A stretch of DNA of 64,000 nt from Clavelina lepadiformis (GCF_947623445.1 NC_135247.1:3722501-3786500); one strand, 5' to 3'; counted from the stretch's first letter, positions 11,688-26,300 are shown. Notes: generated by a model from the letters alone, not told the origin. A program made the numbers and translations.

Positions 11688-12109
11688 TTGTGGCCGTCCA
11701 TTTCGGCTTGTTTTAAAACTGTGCAAATATGAACGCTGTAGCCTATCTTCGACTGTAAACTTTCAAGCAAATTTTTGCTGCTACAGTAAATACAGTATAG
11801 TATATAGGTGGCGCTTTGCGCCTCGGGGTTATCCTCAATTTCTTTAATTAAGTGGTAATTATCCAAGCGCGACAACGTGTCGAGTCCATGTGAACTGATT
11901 CAGGATCATTCTACTTGTGGTGTTGTGGAAAGCGGCCAGTTCTTTTATCTGGTACTTTTATTATATTATTTACATATTTTATCCGAGTCGATGATTGTTC
12001 GGAAATAAAACCTATAGGAAAACTTACCAAAATGGCGAGCACGGCAGGAACCTGTCTATCTGGCGGGGTATTTTAAAAGCGTTTACTTTATCCGATGCTG
12101 TGGTCTCTC

Positions 12110-12570
12110 TAAAATGAATTTTATGTGTCCGTCGCCAAAGTATCAGGTTAGTTCCGATTTTAACTCGTTTTTAAAGGAATTTCAATCGTTCTGTTTTAGT
12201 GTGGACGCCCCTGACGCAATAAAGAAACACGCTTTTCTAACAAACTTGCTTCGGCTCTTCTCTTCGACATGAAATACGGATAAGATTGCTTGTACATGAT
12301 TTGGCTTACAATGATCTTATATCTAAAGCGAACGAAATAGCTGCATGCCCAATGTCTCGCGATGTTGCTCGGCAAGAACTTTTTAGTCGCATCCAAGGCC
12401 ATGGTGAAACGGTAAAAAGTTTTGAGACCGAACCAATGCAAAGGGTCCAAATTTGTATACTGGGAGAGCTGCCGATCAGCCGTTAAGGAAACAGATCTAT
12501 TCTCGTTGTATGATACAGGGATTACAAAACCTAGTACAATGCAAAAGCAGTATCATGATCTTTATCCTCG
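12110..12570 (+). mobile_element. Fossil gag fragment of an LTR-type retroelement
   Basis: Pieces read like a retroelement Gag capsid region, for example MSRDVARQELFSR and GHGETVKSF. No LTRs, protease, reverse transcriptase or integrase were seen nearby, so this is an isolated remnant. It is broken in several places and looks old. Assignment to a Ty3/Gypsy-type lineage is a guess from the style of the Gag sequence. Confidence 0.5.
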
Positions 12571-12737
12571 GACTGAAAAAATTCTTTCCTCGACTTAAGT
12601 TGGCGACGATTTTCTTCATCGCTCGAGTCCCGCTTACTAAGTGATAGCTGGTAAGCAAGTTCCGATTGTTACTCATTTTTTATTTTTTTTCTTGTATTGT
12701 CTGAATTTGTAACTGTTCACGAAGACTGCTGAACAGA

Positions 12738-12838
12738 AGCAAGCGTATAGTTATCGAACACACGCCGCACTCGGCATTGAACACCGACAGTATTATTGTA
12801 AGCCAACGCCCTAATCACTCGGCTACCGAGTGGACGAC
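12738..12838 (-). mobile_element. tRNA-like SINE remnant or tRNA pseudogene
   Basis: On the minus strand it reads TAGCCGAGTGATTAGGGCG (an A-box-like stretch at 12812-12825 and following) and later GTGTTCGATAAC (B-box-like, 12750-12761), with spacing and an extra arm as in a class II (serine or leucine type) tRNA. The stems are too imperfect for a working tRNA. A tRNA-derived SINE head is the simplest reading. Confidence 0.55.
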
Positions 12839-13102
12839 AGGTTTGTTTATCATTTTTTGTGCGATAAATGAATTGATTCTTTACTCTTTAGATATAATTA
12901 ATGAGTTAACGATAACATTGTACATCAACGTATTTACAATTCCGTCATTTTTAATAGACAAAAGACTCGATTTGGATTTATTTATCACAATAACCAATAG
13001 GATGCACCTTGTTGCAAAACAAATCTAAATTCTGAAACAAAAAGTTGTCAAACAAGTCCCGGTGCACTTCTGACTACGCTTTTTGATCAGTTTTAGTTCA
13101 TC

Positions 13103-14336
13103 TTAATAACCACGGATTACTCTTCTTTGCCTCCAGTGTTTGCGGCTACGTCTCTGTCTTGTTTGTTGTCTCTTCCTGCTCCTCCAGAATGCCTGATGTC
13201 TATGCGGACGCATTTTCATCTCAACGAACTGGATTGATCGAGTGAAGCCTCCCCAGGTGTGCCAGTTGACTCCCTGGTGATAAGAAAACAACTAGTTATA
13301 AACTAAGTTTTAGTCAGTGTTTTATCACAACCTCGATGTGGTAATCAACACGCAAGTAAACACCGGAAAATAGATATAAAATATTAATAAGCGCTTTATT
13401 TCATTCGCGTAAATTTACCAAAGCGCCAAATTTTACTCGTAATACTCACCTTGCTGTGTTTTGTGTTGTTGTATTGGCCGTTTAAGTTTGAACGGTGACA
13501 ATTGCGGAACCACCAACCACCACCATATTCCTTAGCACAATTTCGGTTAGATGAGTTGTCGTTATCTAGATCTTTTGTTGAAAATCGCATCCCAATATGA
13601 TAGGTAAGGGAATCACCTGCAGATTGGCCATAATCTCAACCTATCTTACATCCTCTACAAGTTCAAATTACAAACATGCAAATTGCTGTCGTTAATTGGC
13701 ATCATACCAGCTGTACCGACGTAGTCAGTTGCATTAAGAATGAAGCCAGAAATCTCGCCTGACACTGTAAAGTTTTTGTAACTTGCAAAAGCTGACATCT
13801 CTTCGTGTCGAAAGTCTATCCGTAATTCCTGCCGTTCACCACCGTTCATTGTCAATTCGTTCAAAATGTGTAAACCTGCCAATAAGAAGACACAGTGTGC
13901 AATAGCCTACACGCTGGTTTAATGTCAAGTTTGCGAGTCTTAGCTACACTATACAAATAGAGTGGTACGCGTTGTCACTATCAAATCACCGATCCAAAAG
14001 TTGCCAGTAGGGTTTCCGAACCCATCCACGTAATCGTTCCAATTTCTGTCGAAGTCAACATCATTTCCATTTCTTCTTTGGATAATGGTCCATCCTCCGC
14101 CGTCGAGCTCAAGATCACAGAATACCTGCCCATATATGGCAAAAATATTGTTGTGACACGGTTTGAAAGAGTGTAGAAGCATTAGTCTATTTGTAAAACC
14201 TCCATCAATTCAACATTTATTCCATTTACGTTTTTAATGCGAGCATCTCCTATATGAATGTCATAGATGCCGCTTTCCAGTTCTCCGTTTAATAAAACTT
14301 GAAAGCAATTTTTTGGTCTTGGAAATGGAACTTTCC
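13103..14336 (-). other. TN: Tenascin fibrinogen-like globe and basic C-terminal tail
   Basis: Exons 14336-14200, 14125-13990, 13875-13708, 13616-13450 and 13273-13103. Signatures in order: PFPRPKNCFQVLLNGELESG; DLELDGGGWTIIQRRNG; FWIG-GLHILNELTMNGG; a calcium-loop stretch DLDNDNSSNRNCA; YGGGWWFRNCHRSNLNGQY; GVNWHTW; SIQFVEMKMRP. The family's cysteines and the GGWT and NCH motifs are present. After MKMRP the chain continues about 33 residues, roughly 14 of them Arg/Lys, before the stop. Vertebrate tenascin-C has only a short basic end here. Confidence 0.93.
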
Positions 14337-17300
14337 CTAAACCGACAGAAGTATTAAGCCTATAGAAAGGTGACACAAAACAAAGTATTTAAATAATATT
14401 AAATAGCCGCGTTAACTATTGCACCTGTTTTGAAATGTACCACTGACGGTTCACTTCTTTCTTTCTCGCTCCTTGCGATCACTTGAACCGAGTAAGGCGT
14501 GTTAGGCTGGAGATGACGCAACCAAATGTGGTTCTGATACTGGGTCAAGTTGTAAGTTCGACTGAATGCGCCTGAAAAGATGTGGGAGAAACAACAACAT
14601 TGATATCTGAAGCTGGGTATAAAAGAGTTTGTAGTTGTAACAATTAAGTTGTCTTTGGAGTTACAAAAGCAGCAGAACGTAAACTACAAGCCAATTAATA
14701 ATTAATAATTAAGACAATTATTGGTTTTATATGGAAATATGATTTAAATGAGGAATTTGATAAATTATCGGAAAATGCAGTAAACGTTTTTTCACCCAGC
14801 GTGGTAAACAGCTTTACTTGGTAAGCTGTTACGTCATCAGCTTGTGAAAGCGCCCAGGTTAAGTTTGCTGAACGACGAGCAATAACTGATGTACGGACTT
14901 TCGAAGGAGGATCAAGTTCTGTAAAATTATCCCGATGAAAATATCTTTCATTCAAATGACATTTAAAACAATGCAGTTAACTATTTTGCTGAAGAATAAC
15001 TTCATTTAATAATAATTTTTATTTAATTTTATGTTTTATTTGATTAACTTTAACTGATTCTGATCTTTTTTTAAAAACATGTACTTTGTTAAAAGTTCAC
15101 CTGTTTGGGCGTACGCCTTCACCGAACGACTTGCTTGGCCTTTTTTTAATGCGACAACTTCAAAAACATACTTGGTACCGGGGAAGAGTCCTGCAATCGA
15201 CACACACATCCTAATACCGTTATGTAGAGTATTGTATCAAGCAATTTGTTTATGTACATGGAGTAGAACTAGTGACTAAAGTTTAACAGTGTGTTACTTG
15301 TTGTCATATGCTAATATTTTACCGGTAATATTGGCAGTTGTGGTGTTTGAGCCTTTCAATTGAAGTATTTGTAAATCATGTTTTTCTTTAAAATCCATCT
15401 TTGGATTGTATTCGACTCTGTATTCGTCGACCTCAACTGGAAGTGGATCCCATGAAATTTCAATGCTTCGAGTCGTTACAGATTGCACTCGAGTGTTGAC
15501 TGGCGGTCTCAACACTAACCAGGTTAAAATATTTAAGAGTTAGGCTATAGCATGTAAGTTTGGTGATAACAAATTTACTAAAGGATTTTAAAAGCCCAAA
15601 ATATGCCAAATAAACATGAGAGGATCGTAAAAGAGTGGAGAATAAATGAAAGTGATGCTAACATGTTGACACTTGTCTTGAAACAGCGCTACTTGATTTT
15701 TGTTTCCCTATGGCGGTAACTCTGACATCATAGGTGGTACCGCTTGAAAGATATTCAAGAGTCATTTCAGTTACATTTCCAAAATGAGTTGCCATTCCTT
15801 AAAATAAAAAATTAAGGCCATAGAATATATAGATACACCAGATTAACTCCAAGGTTATCGCTCTGGCATTGAACTGTCGTCAATTATTAAGGCCCTGATT
15901 AATGCTTGAGTTTTAGTGCCCTGATGTACGAATGTTTACTTGGTGGTTGGTTTTCTGTGGCGTAGATGATCCTGTAGTACTGAGCTCTGTCCGATGTCTT
16001 GTCCCATTTTACTAGCAAGGTCGTTTCTTCTATTTCAGCAAAACGAAGATGGGCAGGGCGTGGAACAAAATATCCTGCAAAAAGCAACCGAAATACAACT
16101 TTTAGCTATTTTGTTGTTTCCCTTCATTTTTAATCAACAACACGAAAATCTCGACCAACTACGAATTTTAACATTATGTACAGATACCTGTTGTAAATGA
16201 CGTGTGTGCTTCTGCGCTTGTTTTTAGTCTTTTATGTGACGTCATTGTTACGTAATATAAGGTGCCCGGTTGTAGACCAATCAGCTCATAGCTAGTTTCG
16301 ACCCCAATAAAGACATAACTTCCGTTTTCTGAACAACACATTCTTTTTGCAATATATATTCAGATTTTCAATTGATAAAATGATAAAATGATAAAACTTA
16401 TTTTTTGTTTTTCATAACGACTTTTATCGAGACGAAGATTCCAGCAAAGAATTCGTGGTAAACATATCTAGAAAGTGTAACCTGATTGGTCACTTGATGT
16501 ATACTTCAGAGCAATTTTGTCAAAGTCTTGCACAGGAACCTTCCAGCTTAGTTTAGCGCCCGTCTCCCCCATCAACATAACCATGATATTATAGGGGGGT
16601 TCCAGACGGTCATCTACAAGGAAAGGTTACAGTTGAAGTTTTCATAACTGCCCCGTAATTTTGAATTTACTGAAGATTTGACTATCAAAATCACCGGATA
16701 CTATAATAGCTGTCACCATATTAGGGGGAAGTATCAGGTTTATTACATCATATGCACGCGTCAATAAATTTCTAAAAAAATAATCCCAGTATCTTTCTTA
16801 AACTTACTGTGCTAGTTAAATCAGTTTCCGCACCTGTTTGAAAATGAGCAAATGACTCTTCACTTCTCTTGCCCTTTCTTCTCGCTATCACGGAGATTCC
16901 GTATCTCGATCCGGGTGTGAGGTTGTTCACACTGACTTGAGTTGATGGATTCGACACACTAAACCACAAATGAAAACCGTTGGTGTTTTTTACAAAATAT
17001 ACGTAGGCCTATGTTTCTGGGAATAGTATATTGCCAACAAGGTTTGTGGAAAAAAGTAATTGGCAAAGAATCAATAGCGAAGTAACAATAACAATTGCTT
17101 TCACTGGTCATTTGTAGTTATTGTAACGTGCAATCAACGTACGTGAAGTTTCTCGTGTTTGACCCATTCTCCTGCAGTATGACGTCATATCCGTCAACAT
17201 CTGGGGTTTGGGTTTTCCAAGCTACGGTGACCCCCGTTTGATTGACTTGAATAAAGGATACGTTTGTGGGTGGCAGGAGAGGGTGAAGAGTTTTCACACT

Positions 17301-20300
17301 GATTGAAGCCGCGTCACTGCTGTCTGTTCCCCATCTGAACGAATGAATGTCAATGGTATACGTGGTGCACGGTTTGAGATCTGTATTGTCAGGAATAATA
17401 AAAAACATGATCTTATGTCTTGGATTTTTAGCTCTAGCTTTAGGAATAAACAACACAGACTTCTTTCTATGCTAATTAATGTAAATGTCAAGTCAGGTTA
17501 AGAAATTGCTATTGTCTGTTGGACGAGAAGGTAAAATGTTCTTGGCAAGTGTTTGTTTCCTACCGGCCATGACAAGACGAGTCGTGTCTTTATCTGCGGA
17601 GACAACCTTGCTGCCTTCAAAGCCTTCTTCTTCTTTGGAATATGTCACGTGGTACTCTTCAACCAAATCCGATTTCTGCGTCAACCAGCTCAGGCTAATA
17701 GTGGTTTCGTGGATGTCTTCCACCTGTCAGTCAAATAGAAATAGGGCTTAATAGAAATACGTCACACCATGAAATTACGTCAGACCAATTAAGCAGCTGT
17801 TGTGTACTGTATATTGGAGGCATATTTATAAATGCAATCGAAATGCCTTCACAACTTAATAATGGACAGGAATTTTTACCTTAATTTTATTAGGTGGGGT
17901 CAGTGGTTGAGCCGTTAAAAAACGCTGCGTCACTGGCGGGAAACTTTCTCTGTCGCGACGTTCTGTGACCACTGATACATAATAGAGTGTGGCCGGTCGG
18001 AGTTTCATCAGCATTGAAGACGTCATTTTTCTTCCCAAAATGGAATGAACTACTTCCCTGGTGCTTCCCCCTACAGGCCTGATGGATCACAAGCGAAACA
18101 AAGTTAACAACAGCAATGTTTGAAGCGAAAGCATTAAACATATTTCTTCTAAACATATTAAACATATTATGTTCTCAGATATCGGGCAAAACAGCCTAGA
18201 CATGTCAGCAACACACTAACTTGTATCTTAGTGTGTATCCGGTAATAGTTTCGTCTGCCATCTCTTCCCAGCTTACGTCAGCAGAGGTGTCTCTGATATC
18301 ACTGATATTCAGGGAAGCTGGAGACTCCAGTGCTGATGCTGTAGAAAAAGTTGATAAAGTTGTGAAACAGATCAAGGACTAAGTAACGTGACTGTTTTAT
18401 TTTCTAAATGTCATCTTACCTGTAGTTGCTTTAATTTGCTTGGTTTTACTTTTAAAGTTTTCACGGAAAGGAGAAATTTTGATCGAGTACTGAGTATCTT
18501 GGATTAGACCTCGTATAACGTAAGAGTGCACATCAGATGAAACAACCGCCGTTGAATACTCTAGCATACTTTCGAGAGTTCTGCGTAAATAAAACGTCGC
18601 TTAAAGGGCATGCAAAATTAATAGTAAGTTACGCAAAGACCCCAACAGTAAAGATCAAAAGTTGAAGATGTTTGCCATGCAATGTGACACAGAATAAGTC
18701 GTTAAAATTGGCGTTTCCACTACAACTGGTGATTTATAACAAACCTGTGCTCAATTTTGTATCCGTCCAATGAGACATCTGGTGGTGACTTCCATCTCAC
18801 AATAACCTGATGGTCGTCTAATGCTTGGGCAACAGCTGATCTTACCGGAAGAATCGCTAAGCAATATATGTACCCACATTACTACGATATCGTATAAAGC
18901 TTAACTAATTTATTTGTTTTAGCAGATTTTTGCTAAAACTTCCTACTTGTTGCAACGGTAATCACGCGGCTTTCCCCTAAACTGAAAAAGTTCTTCGAGT
19001 AAACGCTGATCGTGTATTTCCTTGCCGGCTTCAAGTCTCGAAGTGTAACTTGCGTCTAAGAATCCAAATATATAAGGTTGAATACGTAAGTCAAGTTGAC
19101 TTCTGTAAGAGTTTGTACTTAATTATATGACAGAAAAAAAATGCGTTATCTTGGTATCTATCCTACCTCATTTGCGTGTAAATGAAGAGTTTTTGTATTA
19201 AGCAAGTTCTCTTTCAACCGATATTCAACTTGATAACCAGTGACCTCACCACCCTCGTCCGGAGCGACCCAGGTGAGGAGGATGTGATTTACTCCTTGCT
19301 TTGGAGACTTCAGCTGGATAACTGATCCCGGTACTAACGAGAAAGATAACTCTTGTGTTCAAAAACTGAAAACTGACGCTTGTTTTTTGGTCATGGTTGC
19401 TACTCACGTGTGGTTACAAAGACGATAGCCGGGGCGCTTTGCGACGAGTCACCAATGGCAACCACTTCCACTGTGTACTGTGTGGCTGGTTCCAGATCAT
19501 GAATTGAACAGATGGTCACGCTGCCTTGTACAAGAATATCTTTTCTAGCAAAAGAGGATGCTGGCATTGCACTTACTGGCGTAGTTTTTTGTTTTGTCAG
19601 CTTTGTGCGTTGCAGTAGTTAATTACTTCTTCCAACTTACTTGTTTTCTTCTACGTTTGTTCTATAGTAAGTAACGACATAGTTTGAAACGACGGTGAGA
19701 CTTCCTCGCCATTGAACCGTCATCGAAGAGTCAGAGATTATTACAGACATCAATTCTCTTGGAGGATCCAATCCTGAAAAAATAGAAATATAAAGAGAAA
19801 TTCACAAAGTACAAAGGCACGAAACTTGTAATACTAGTAATTGTACGAGCAGGTGCCAAAATTACAAGTATATGCACAATAGTTTTTACAAACGTCTTTT
19901 TTCTTCAAGCACCTACTTGTTTTAATGTTTAGTTGAATAGGAATACTTCGCCTGTTTTGGTGGGTTGTATAAACACTGATCAAATAACCACAGCTTGGAT
20001 CTAAGCCGGTAAACGTTGCCATCAGATTATCTACACAACAGACAAAGCGAGATGTAGTAGAAAGCTATGATGCCCAAGATTTGTATACCAAACTGCTCCA
20101 TTGTAAGACTGCCTTTTTACAGGTATGGGAAAATATATCAAAAACCAACTTGAAAGTATAGAGACGTAATTAAGCAAACTGGTTAACGTTTACCAGAATC
20201 GACAGTCAACTTCAAAACTTTTTTCTTTTCTTTATTTTTCTCAACAGTGATGTAATAACCATCTACGTCATCACTGATAGAAGGTATCCATTCGACAGAT

Positions 20301-23300
20301 ATTGCGTCACATGTCACGTCGGTAGCATGAAGATACTCGACCGGCTCAATGACTGATTAAATTAGAGGAAAATTTAAAATTCCGATTGCGGATTTTTTAT
20401 GGGTTCCCTAAAACTAACTTCTCAGATCAGTTGTGAAGACACTCGAGGCTGGCACGCTTGACCGCTTATGCATGACGGAAGTGACGTTGACCACATATGA
20501 CGTATCATCGGTTAAACCTGACAGTGTCACATTGGTTTGGCTGAAAGGAATCTCCAGAGATACAACATCTTCGATTTGATACAGGTCTTGGAAAGACACC
20601 TGCATTGAGACGATAACACCAAGCCAAAGTAATTCTATGAAAATCCTGAAGAAGTAGTAATCATTAACTACACACCTTAAAAATAATACAAAGATATTGT
20701 ACAAAGTAGACCTACTAACCCACCTGATAAGCATTAATTCTAGCTGATGGCGGAAACCAAGTAATGGTTGCATTTCTGTAAGTGACGTAGGCTACACTGA
20801 CAGCTTGTGGCGGGTCTAGGGGGACTGTGAAATTGATGACGTTAGGCAAGCTTGGTGGTACATGGCCGTCATGTGATTTAGAAATAATCTTGATATTGTA
20901 AGTGACCCCGGGCGCCATGTTGGGCACTGTCAAAGCCGTGATGTCACGAGGTAACTGTAAAAATAAAAGTAATTTTCATTGTGTAAAGTGCAGTGTTATG
21001 ATAGAAATCTATAAAAGCGTTTCAAAAATTATTTAACTTTTAAAATGGAAGACAAACTGATGTGAAAGTTATTCTACAGCTAATATTTTTCAACTTAAGT
21101 TTGTGACATTTTTGTCATTTTCCATTCGTACCCTGAAGTCTTTTTCTTGAGGTGGTTGTCCATGCGTTTCTTTGCCATGGACGGGAGTAATATTCACATG
21201 ATAGATTCCCAAGATACTTGCATCACCAAACTCACGAACGGGATCCCATACAATCACGAGGTCGCCGTGAGACGGTGAAGATGCTGCGATCCTCTCAGGA
21301 GGCAAGAGAGCAGTGATAGCGATGATAGAGGAGGGAGCACTCTTCTTCAAACCTTGCTGGGCGACTACGCTGATATTATATTTGGTCGCTGGACATAGCC
21401 TATGGAACACGGCGCTGAGTTCACCGTCGCTGTCTTCTGAAATTTGAAAAGCAAACAAACTTATGTCTATGCATGACCCAAAGTAAAGGATTTCCAGCAC
21501 ACCTGTGTCTGAAAATACTTTAATAAAATCCCAACGTTTGACACCACTGTATAGGCATGTTTAATTACCGTACGGTTTTAATGTATAAATCCAGAGCTCT
21601 TACTGTCAATTATGATATAACTTTTTGTCAGCATTTATTCATGACATATATGAAATAGACCTGGTAACAGTTGAGCGTCTTGGACTTTTCCATTGTCAAT
21701 GTTCGTACAAATCGCGATGTATTCGTCGATTTCTGTGATAGTTGAATTCCATCTGACGCAGACTGAAGTAGCCGTTGACGATAGAACTTGTAAATTACTT
21801 GGTCGTTGGACAGCTTTAACAACATTGCTAATTGTAATGCACTTACTTGAAACTCTTTGAACCGATCAAATAGAATTGGCGGAAGATGTTTCAACAACAT
21901 TAGTTTTTACACGCCAAAACAGATAAACTTTGTTAAATTTGCAGAAACTTGTAACTCTAACAAACTTCCCTTTGGTCTGCTAAACCGTGAAATGGAAGAC
22001 TCTGTTTTCTTACCCGTAGTTATTTTATGTGTGAGTGGCCCACTTAGCCTATATTCGTCCAACGAATAGACCTCAATAACGTATGTGTTTCCCGGCAAAA
22101 GGTTGGTAAAACTTGCTTGGTAGGTATCATCATCAAGTACTGTGTCCACCAATGAGGGGAGACCTGAAAACAAAATTTCAGAATATTATAAATTGTTTGA
22201 GGTGTTTTTTTGATTTTAAGTTAAATTCAACAAAGATTTTGAATAAAGGAAGTACATTAAGAAACTAAATAAATTCCTTAAAGAATCAAATTAAAGAAGT
22301 TCATAAACTTTTATCTTTGTAAAGAATACAGATCGACTTAAGGGTAAGTAACAGATAAGCAGATCATCACCTTTCTTAAGGTGACTTTCCAGGTAGACCA
22401 CTACCCTAAACTTCCTTATTTTCGGGTTGGGAGAATCCCATCGAAAATGAGCCTCTGTAGCTAGTATTTTGCTTAAGGAAAAGTTGGTTGGAGGTTCAAT
22501 TCCTAAGCAAATTTTTTAATATCTCAAAAGAAGTTCATTTATGTAATTTATGAATGTAATCTGCTTGACGACTGAACGACCGCTTTTTTGTGATGCTTAC
22601 ACAACGCTGCTGTTTACCTGTTAACAAAACACCATTTAGTGGTAAACTTTGCAAGTTCTTGCGGAAAGTAGACACTGAGACATTGTATTTGGAATCTGGT
22701 GTCAATCCTTCCACACTAAAGCGATTTTCGCTTCCAGAAACCTTGAAAAAGGGCTTTGAAATCTGCTGCACTAAATTATAATCACAAGCAAACACGCTTT
22801 TGGGTATAAAATGCCCTAAAACAAAAATGTCGTATGCTTTTTTTACAACAAAAATTATGAGTATTTGCATTCCTGTATTTGTGTTTCTACCAATGAAACC
22901 AACTCTGAAACCTCTGTTTACCTCTCCAGTAAGTATAGACGCCCCATCCCCATCATATAACGCGACACTTATGCGATAACCTTCGGCTCTTGCCCTTGAT
23001 TTCTTCCACTGCGCAGTGGCCGAAGATGACGTAACTTTCAGAAACTGTAAGTCTTGCGCAGGATCAAGAGCTAACAAGAACAAATTACGTCATGACTTCT
23101 CAACAACGTTTTATGAAAACGTAGCAGACATACTCACACGTTGTAAAATTAATACGAACAGGGACACTGTAGTCGACTTCTTGAACGGCATAGAGGGACA
23201 CTGAGTAAAACTCCCCCGGATACAAGTCGCTGATGAGAACGGATGTTTTGTTGGGCAAGACTGAAAAGAAAAACGCAGTCAAATGTTTCCAAACTTTAAC

Positions 23301-26300
23301 TTTTCCGAGAGGTTTAAATGACATTTACAGGCAGAGAAAATAATGGAACGCTTATGAAGAATAAAGATAAAAATAACGAGTGACAAGAAAGGAAATAAAA
23401 CAAGACATCCAAAGCATTAATAGATTCTCACCACTGAACTCTGCTCCACCTTCCTTGCAGCTGCATACAATCTTATAATGATCGATCGGAGCCTTCGGCG
23501 GACTCCAAGAGACCTCTGCAAAGGTGTCTCCGATACGAAGCCATCCAAGTTTGGTAGGAGCGTCAACGGCTGGGTAAGAAGAAAAGAAGCTGACGTTATG
23601 CAGTAAAAAAATAAAATAAATAAAAATAACATTTATATCAAACGAAGTGGCATTAATTTGTACATGCATGGGTTTTCATTACCAGTTTTCACCGACGCTG
23701 TTAAAGGGGCACTCAGCTCGTCTTCAATCATGGCATAAACATAGACAGAATATTGTATTCCACTGTCCAAGTCACGAATTGTCAACTTCGTCACATTGGG
23801 TCCGACCGTCTGATATACTGCATTTGCTGTGCCACTCATGGGTATGCAATTTACCTTTAAAGTAAATTAATATAGAGTTAACTATAAAGCAGTTTACCAT
23901 GATTTAACCATGTTCAAATGCCTTCTTAGAAAGCTTGGAAACGTTTTATTACGTTTTACGGCATACATTTAAACAGTTAACACATTCCAAAATTAGGTCT
24001 ATGTTGCTTTGACGAAAAGATGCAGAGAGATGTTCTTCAAAAGCGATTTTCCTATTTTTTCCACTTGATCTCAAATATGAATCCTCCGAGCAATGATTAA
24101 TAAGTTCTCTTACCTGATTCCCCGTAAGACCCGTTGAGGTTTGCCTCCAGCTTACATCGATTGAATTTGGTTGAATATTATTGACAGTCAGTCCCGAAGG
24201 TCGGCGTACAACTGCGCAATTTGCGCCATCCCATCCTTCATTGCACTCACATTTGCTCGCAACACAGCTAAATATTAATATTTTTGATTACATTGAGCTG
24301 GAAGAAAATAGCAAACAGTAACGTCCCAAACTTTTTAGGTCAGACTAGAAGTTCTGACTTAACTTAAGTGTAAGCTTTGGACATACCTGCCGTGGAAAGA
24401 ACATTCATCGGGACATTGTTGTTGTTGAGAACAATCCTTTCCAGCCCAACCATCCTCACAAACGCAACTTCCGCTTTCACATTTTCCGGTACCTGGTTAT
24501 AAAAGTGATTCTGGGACATTTTTAGCTAAATCTTAAAGTTGTTATCACATATGTAGGCGTCCCGCTATTTTCAAAGCTCGAATACTTGTAGTACAAAGGA
24601 GACAAATTTGTGAATTCTCTATCTGGGTAGGCATTAAAGTACCAGAGCAGTCACTGGGACAATTTAATTGACTGCAATCCTCTCCAATCCACTTTGTACC
24701 GCAAATACACATTCCATTCCGACATTTTCCATTCGATGAACAATCATTCGGACATTTTCGTTTGTTGCAAGCTTTTCCTAAAGCAATATGAAACTTAAGC
24801 CTGCACAAATTCATAAATTCTTACACTGGCTAAGCAAAATTTTGCGTGCAGAATCGATGCGAACAGTAGTATGTAAATATTCAACATAATTCTCAGTTGG
24901 AACGAAATGGTCAATACATTGGTAAAAATCGTTGCAGGAAACCTTTCGTTTCTTCCTGAATACATTCTGAGTATGCAGCAATGTATAGAAATAAAGTGGC
25001 TACTTTCTTTTGGAAGTATAATGAATAAGAAATATCATTTCTCGAAGATGTACAGTACATAGATGCTGTCACAATATTATATTACCCTATTAGCAAGCAC
25101 CTGTTACTGAGACCATGCTCAATACTCTAGCGTATGTCGAAAAAATATTTTAAGAGTTTAGCTAATTGCTACACCTTACCTTGCCAATGCTCAAAACACT
25201 GGCAAAGACCCTTCACACACACCCCCTGACCAGAGCAGTCTCTCGGACATCGCCGTTTGGAGCAAGAGACACCAATCCAAGTGCCTTCGCAACTACACGT
25301 TCCTGTTGTTACGTCACACTTTCCATGCCCGCTGCAGCTATTTGGGCATGACAGACTTTCGCAAAACAATCCTGTAAATAATCGACGTTTTTGATTCAAT
25401 GGATAGCTTTGCTTTGAACGTTTTGCCTTGTAGAGTAAATCTTTTGCACAGTCAAATGTTCCACTTAATTAAACTTCAAACCGGTTGTAGGACATGCATG
25501 ATATGCGAGTTTTACTGTTCATTTGCTGTACTTGCCATGCAAAAAGATTTTAATGGAATGCTCCATAGTCTATGCGTCTAGACTCTAGACGGTTGGATAC
25601 TTGCCTTCGTATCCTTTGAAACAGCTGCAGACGCCGTTGTTACATCGACCATTACCATGACAACCATTCTGACAAGCAATTCTTGAACAATCTGATCCAA
25701 CCCATTGTCCCTGCATTTTAGAAGATTGCAAGTTACGTTATTGGCCGCATCTGTAAGCGAAACCCCTACAGCTAAAACTATAATATTAATAAAAGCCGTC
25801 TGATTATTACCTCACAGTACGCCCGAACAAAGTTTATCATTCAACGCTTGGACAAATGGTTTGCAAATGTAAAATTTTTGAGTTAATTTAAACAATTCAT
25901 TTCTAACGAAAATAAACAAATCTTAAAGACACTTTATATTACCCAACATCTGCACTTTCCATGTTTGTTACAAGTTCCATGTCCTGAACACGCGTTGAGA
26001 CACCTCGAGTTTGAACAATCGTTCCCGTCGAAACCTCGTTTGCAGTTGCACAGGCCATCGGTGCATTTTCCATTGCCTGTGCACAGCATTAATTGTTTAT
26101 AGCAAACTAATTACAATACTTTGTTTTAATCAGTTATATTGTTTCTGATAAATACTTTGACCCAACTTACTCGAACAATTGTTTGGACAAGCCTCTCGCT
26201 TTTGTATCCAAGGAGAAGTTTGCAGTGAACTGTCAATGACGTCTAACGTTGCCAAATCATCTGAGTATGTCTTACGGCATGCGCTTAAGTCTGACCGTTT

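Larger units (their letters stand above)
11517..13102. other. Region between the array and tenascin, rich in mobile-element remains
   Basis: It holds the short hAT-like element (11631-11687), the gag fossil (about 12110-12570) and the tRNA-like SINE (about 12738-12838), each listed separately. No host gene is supported. Confidence 0.6.
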
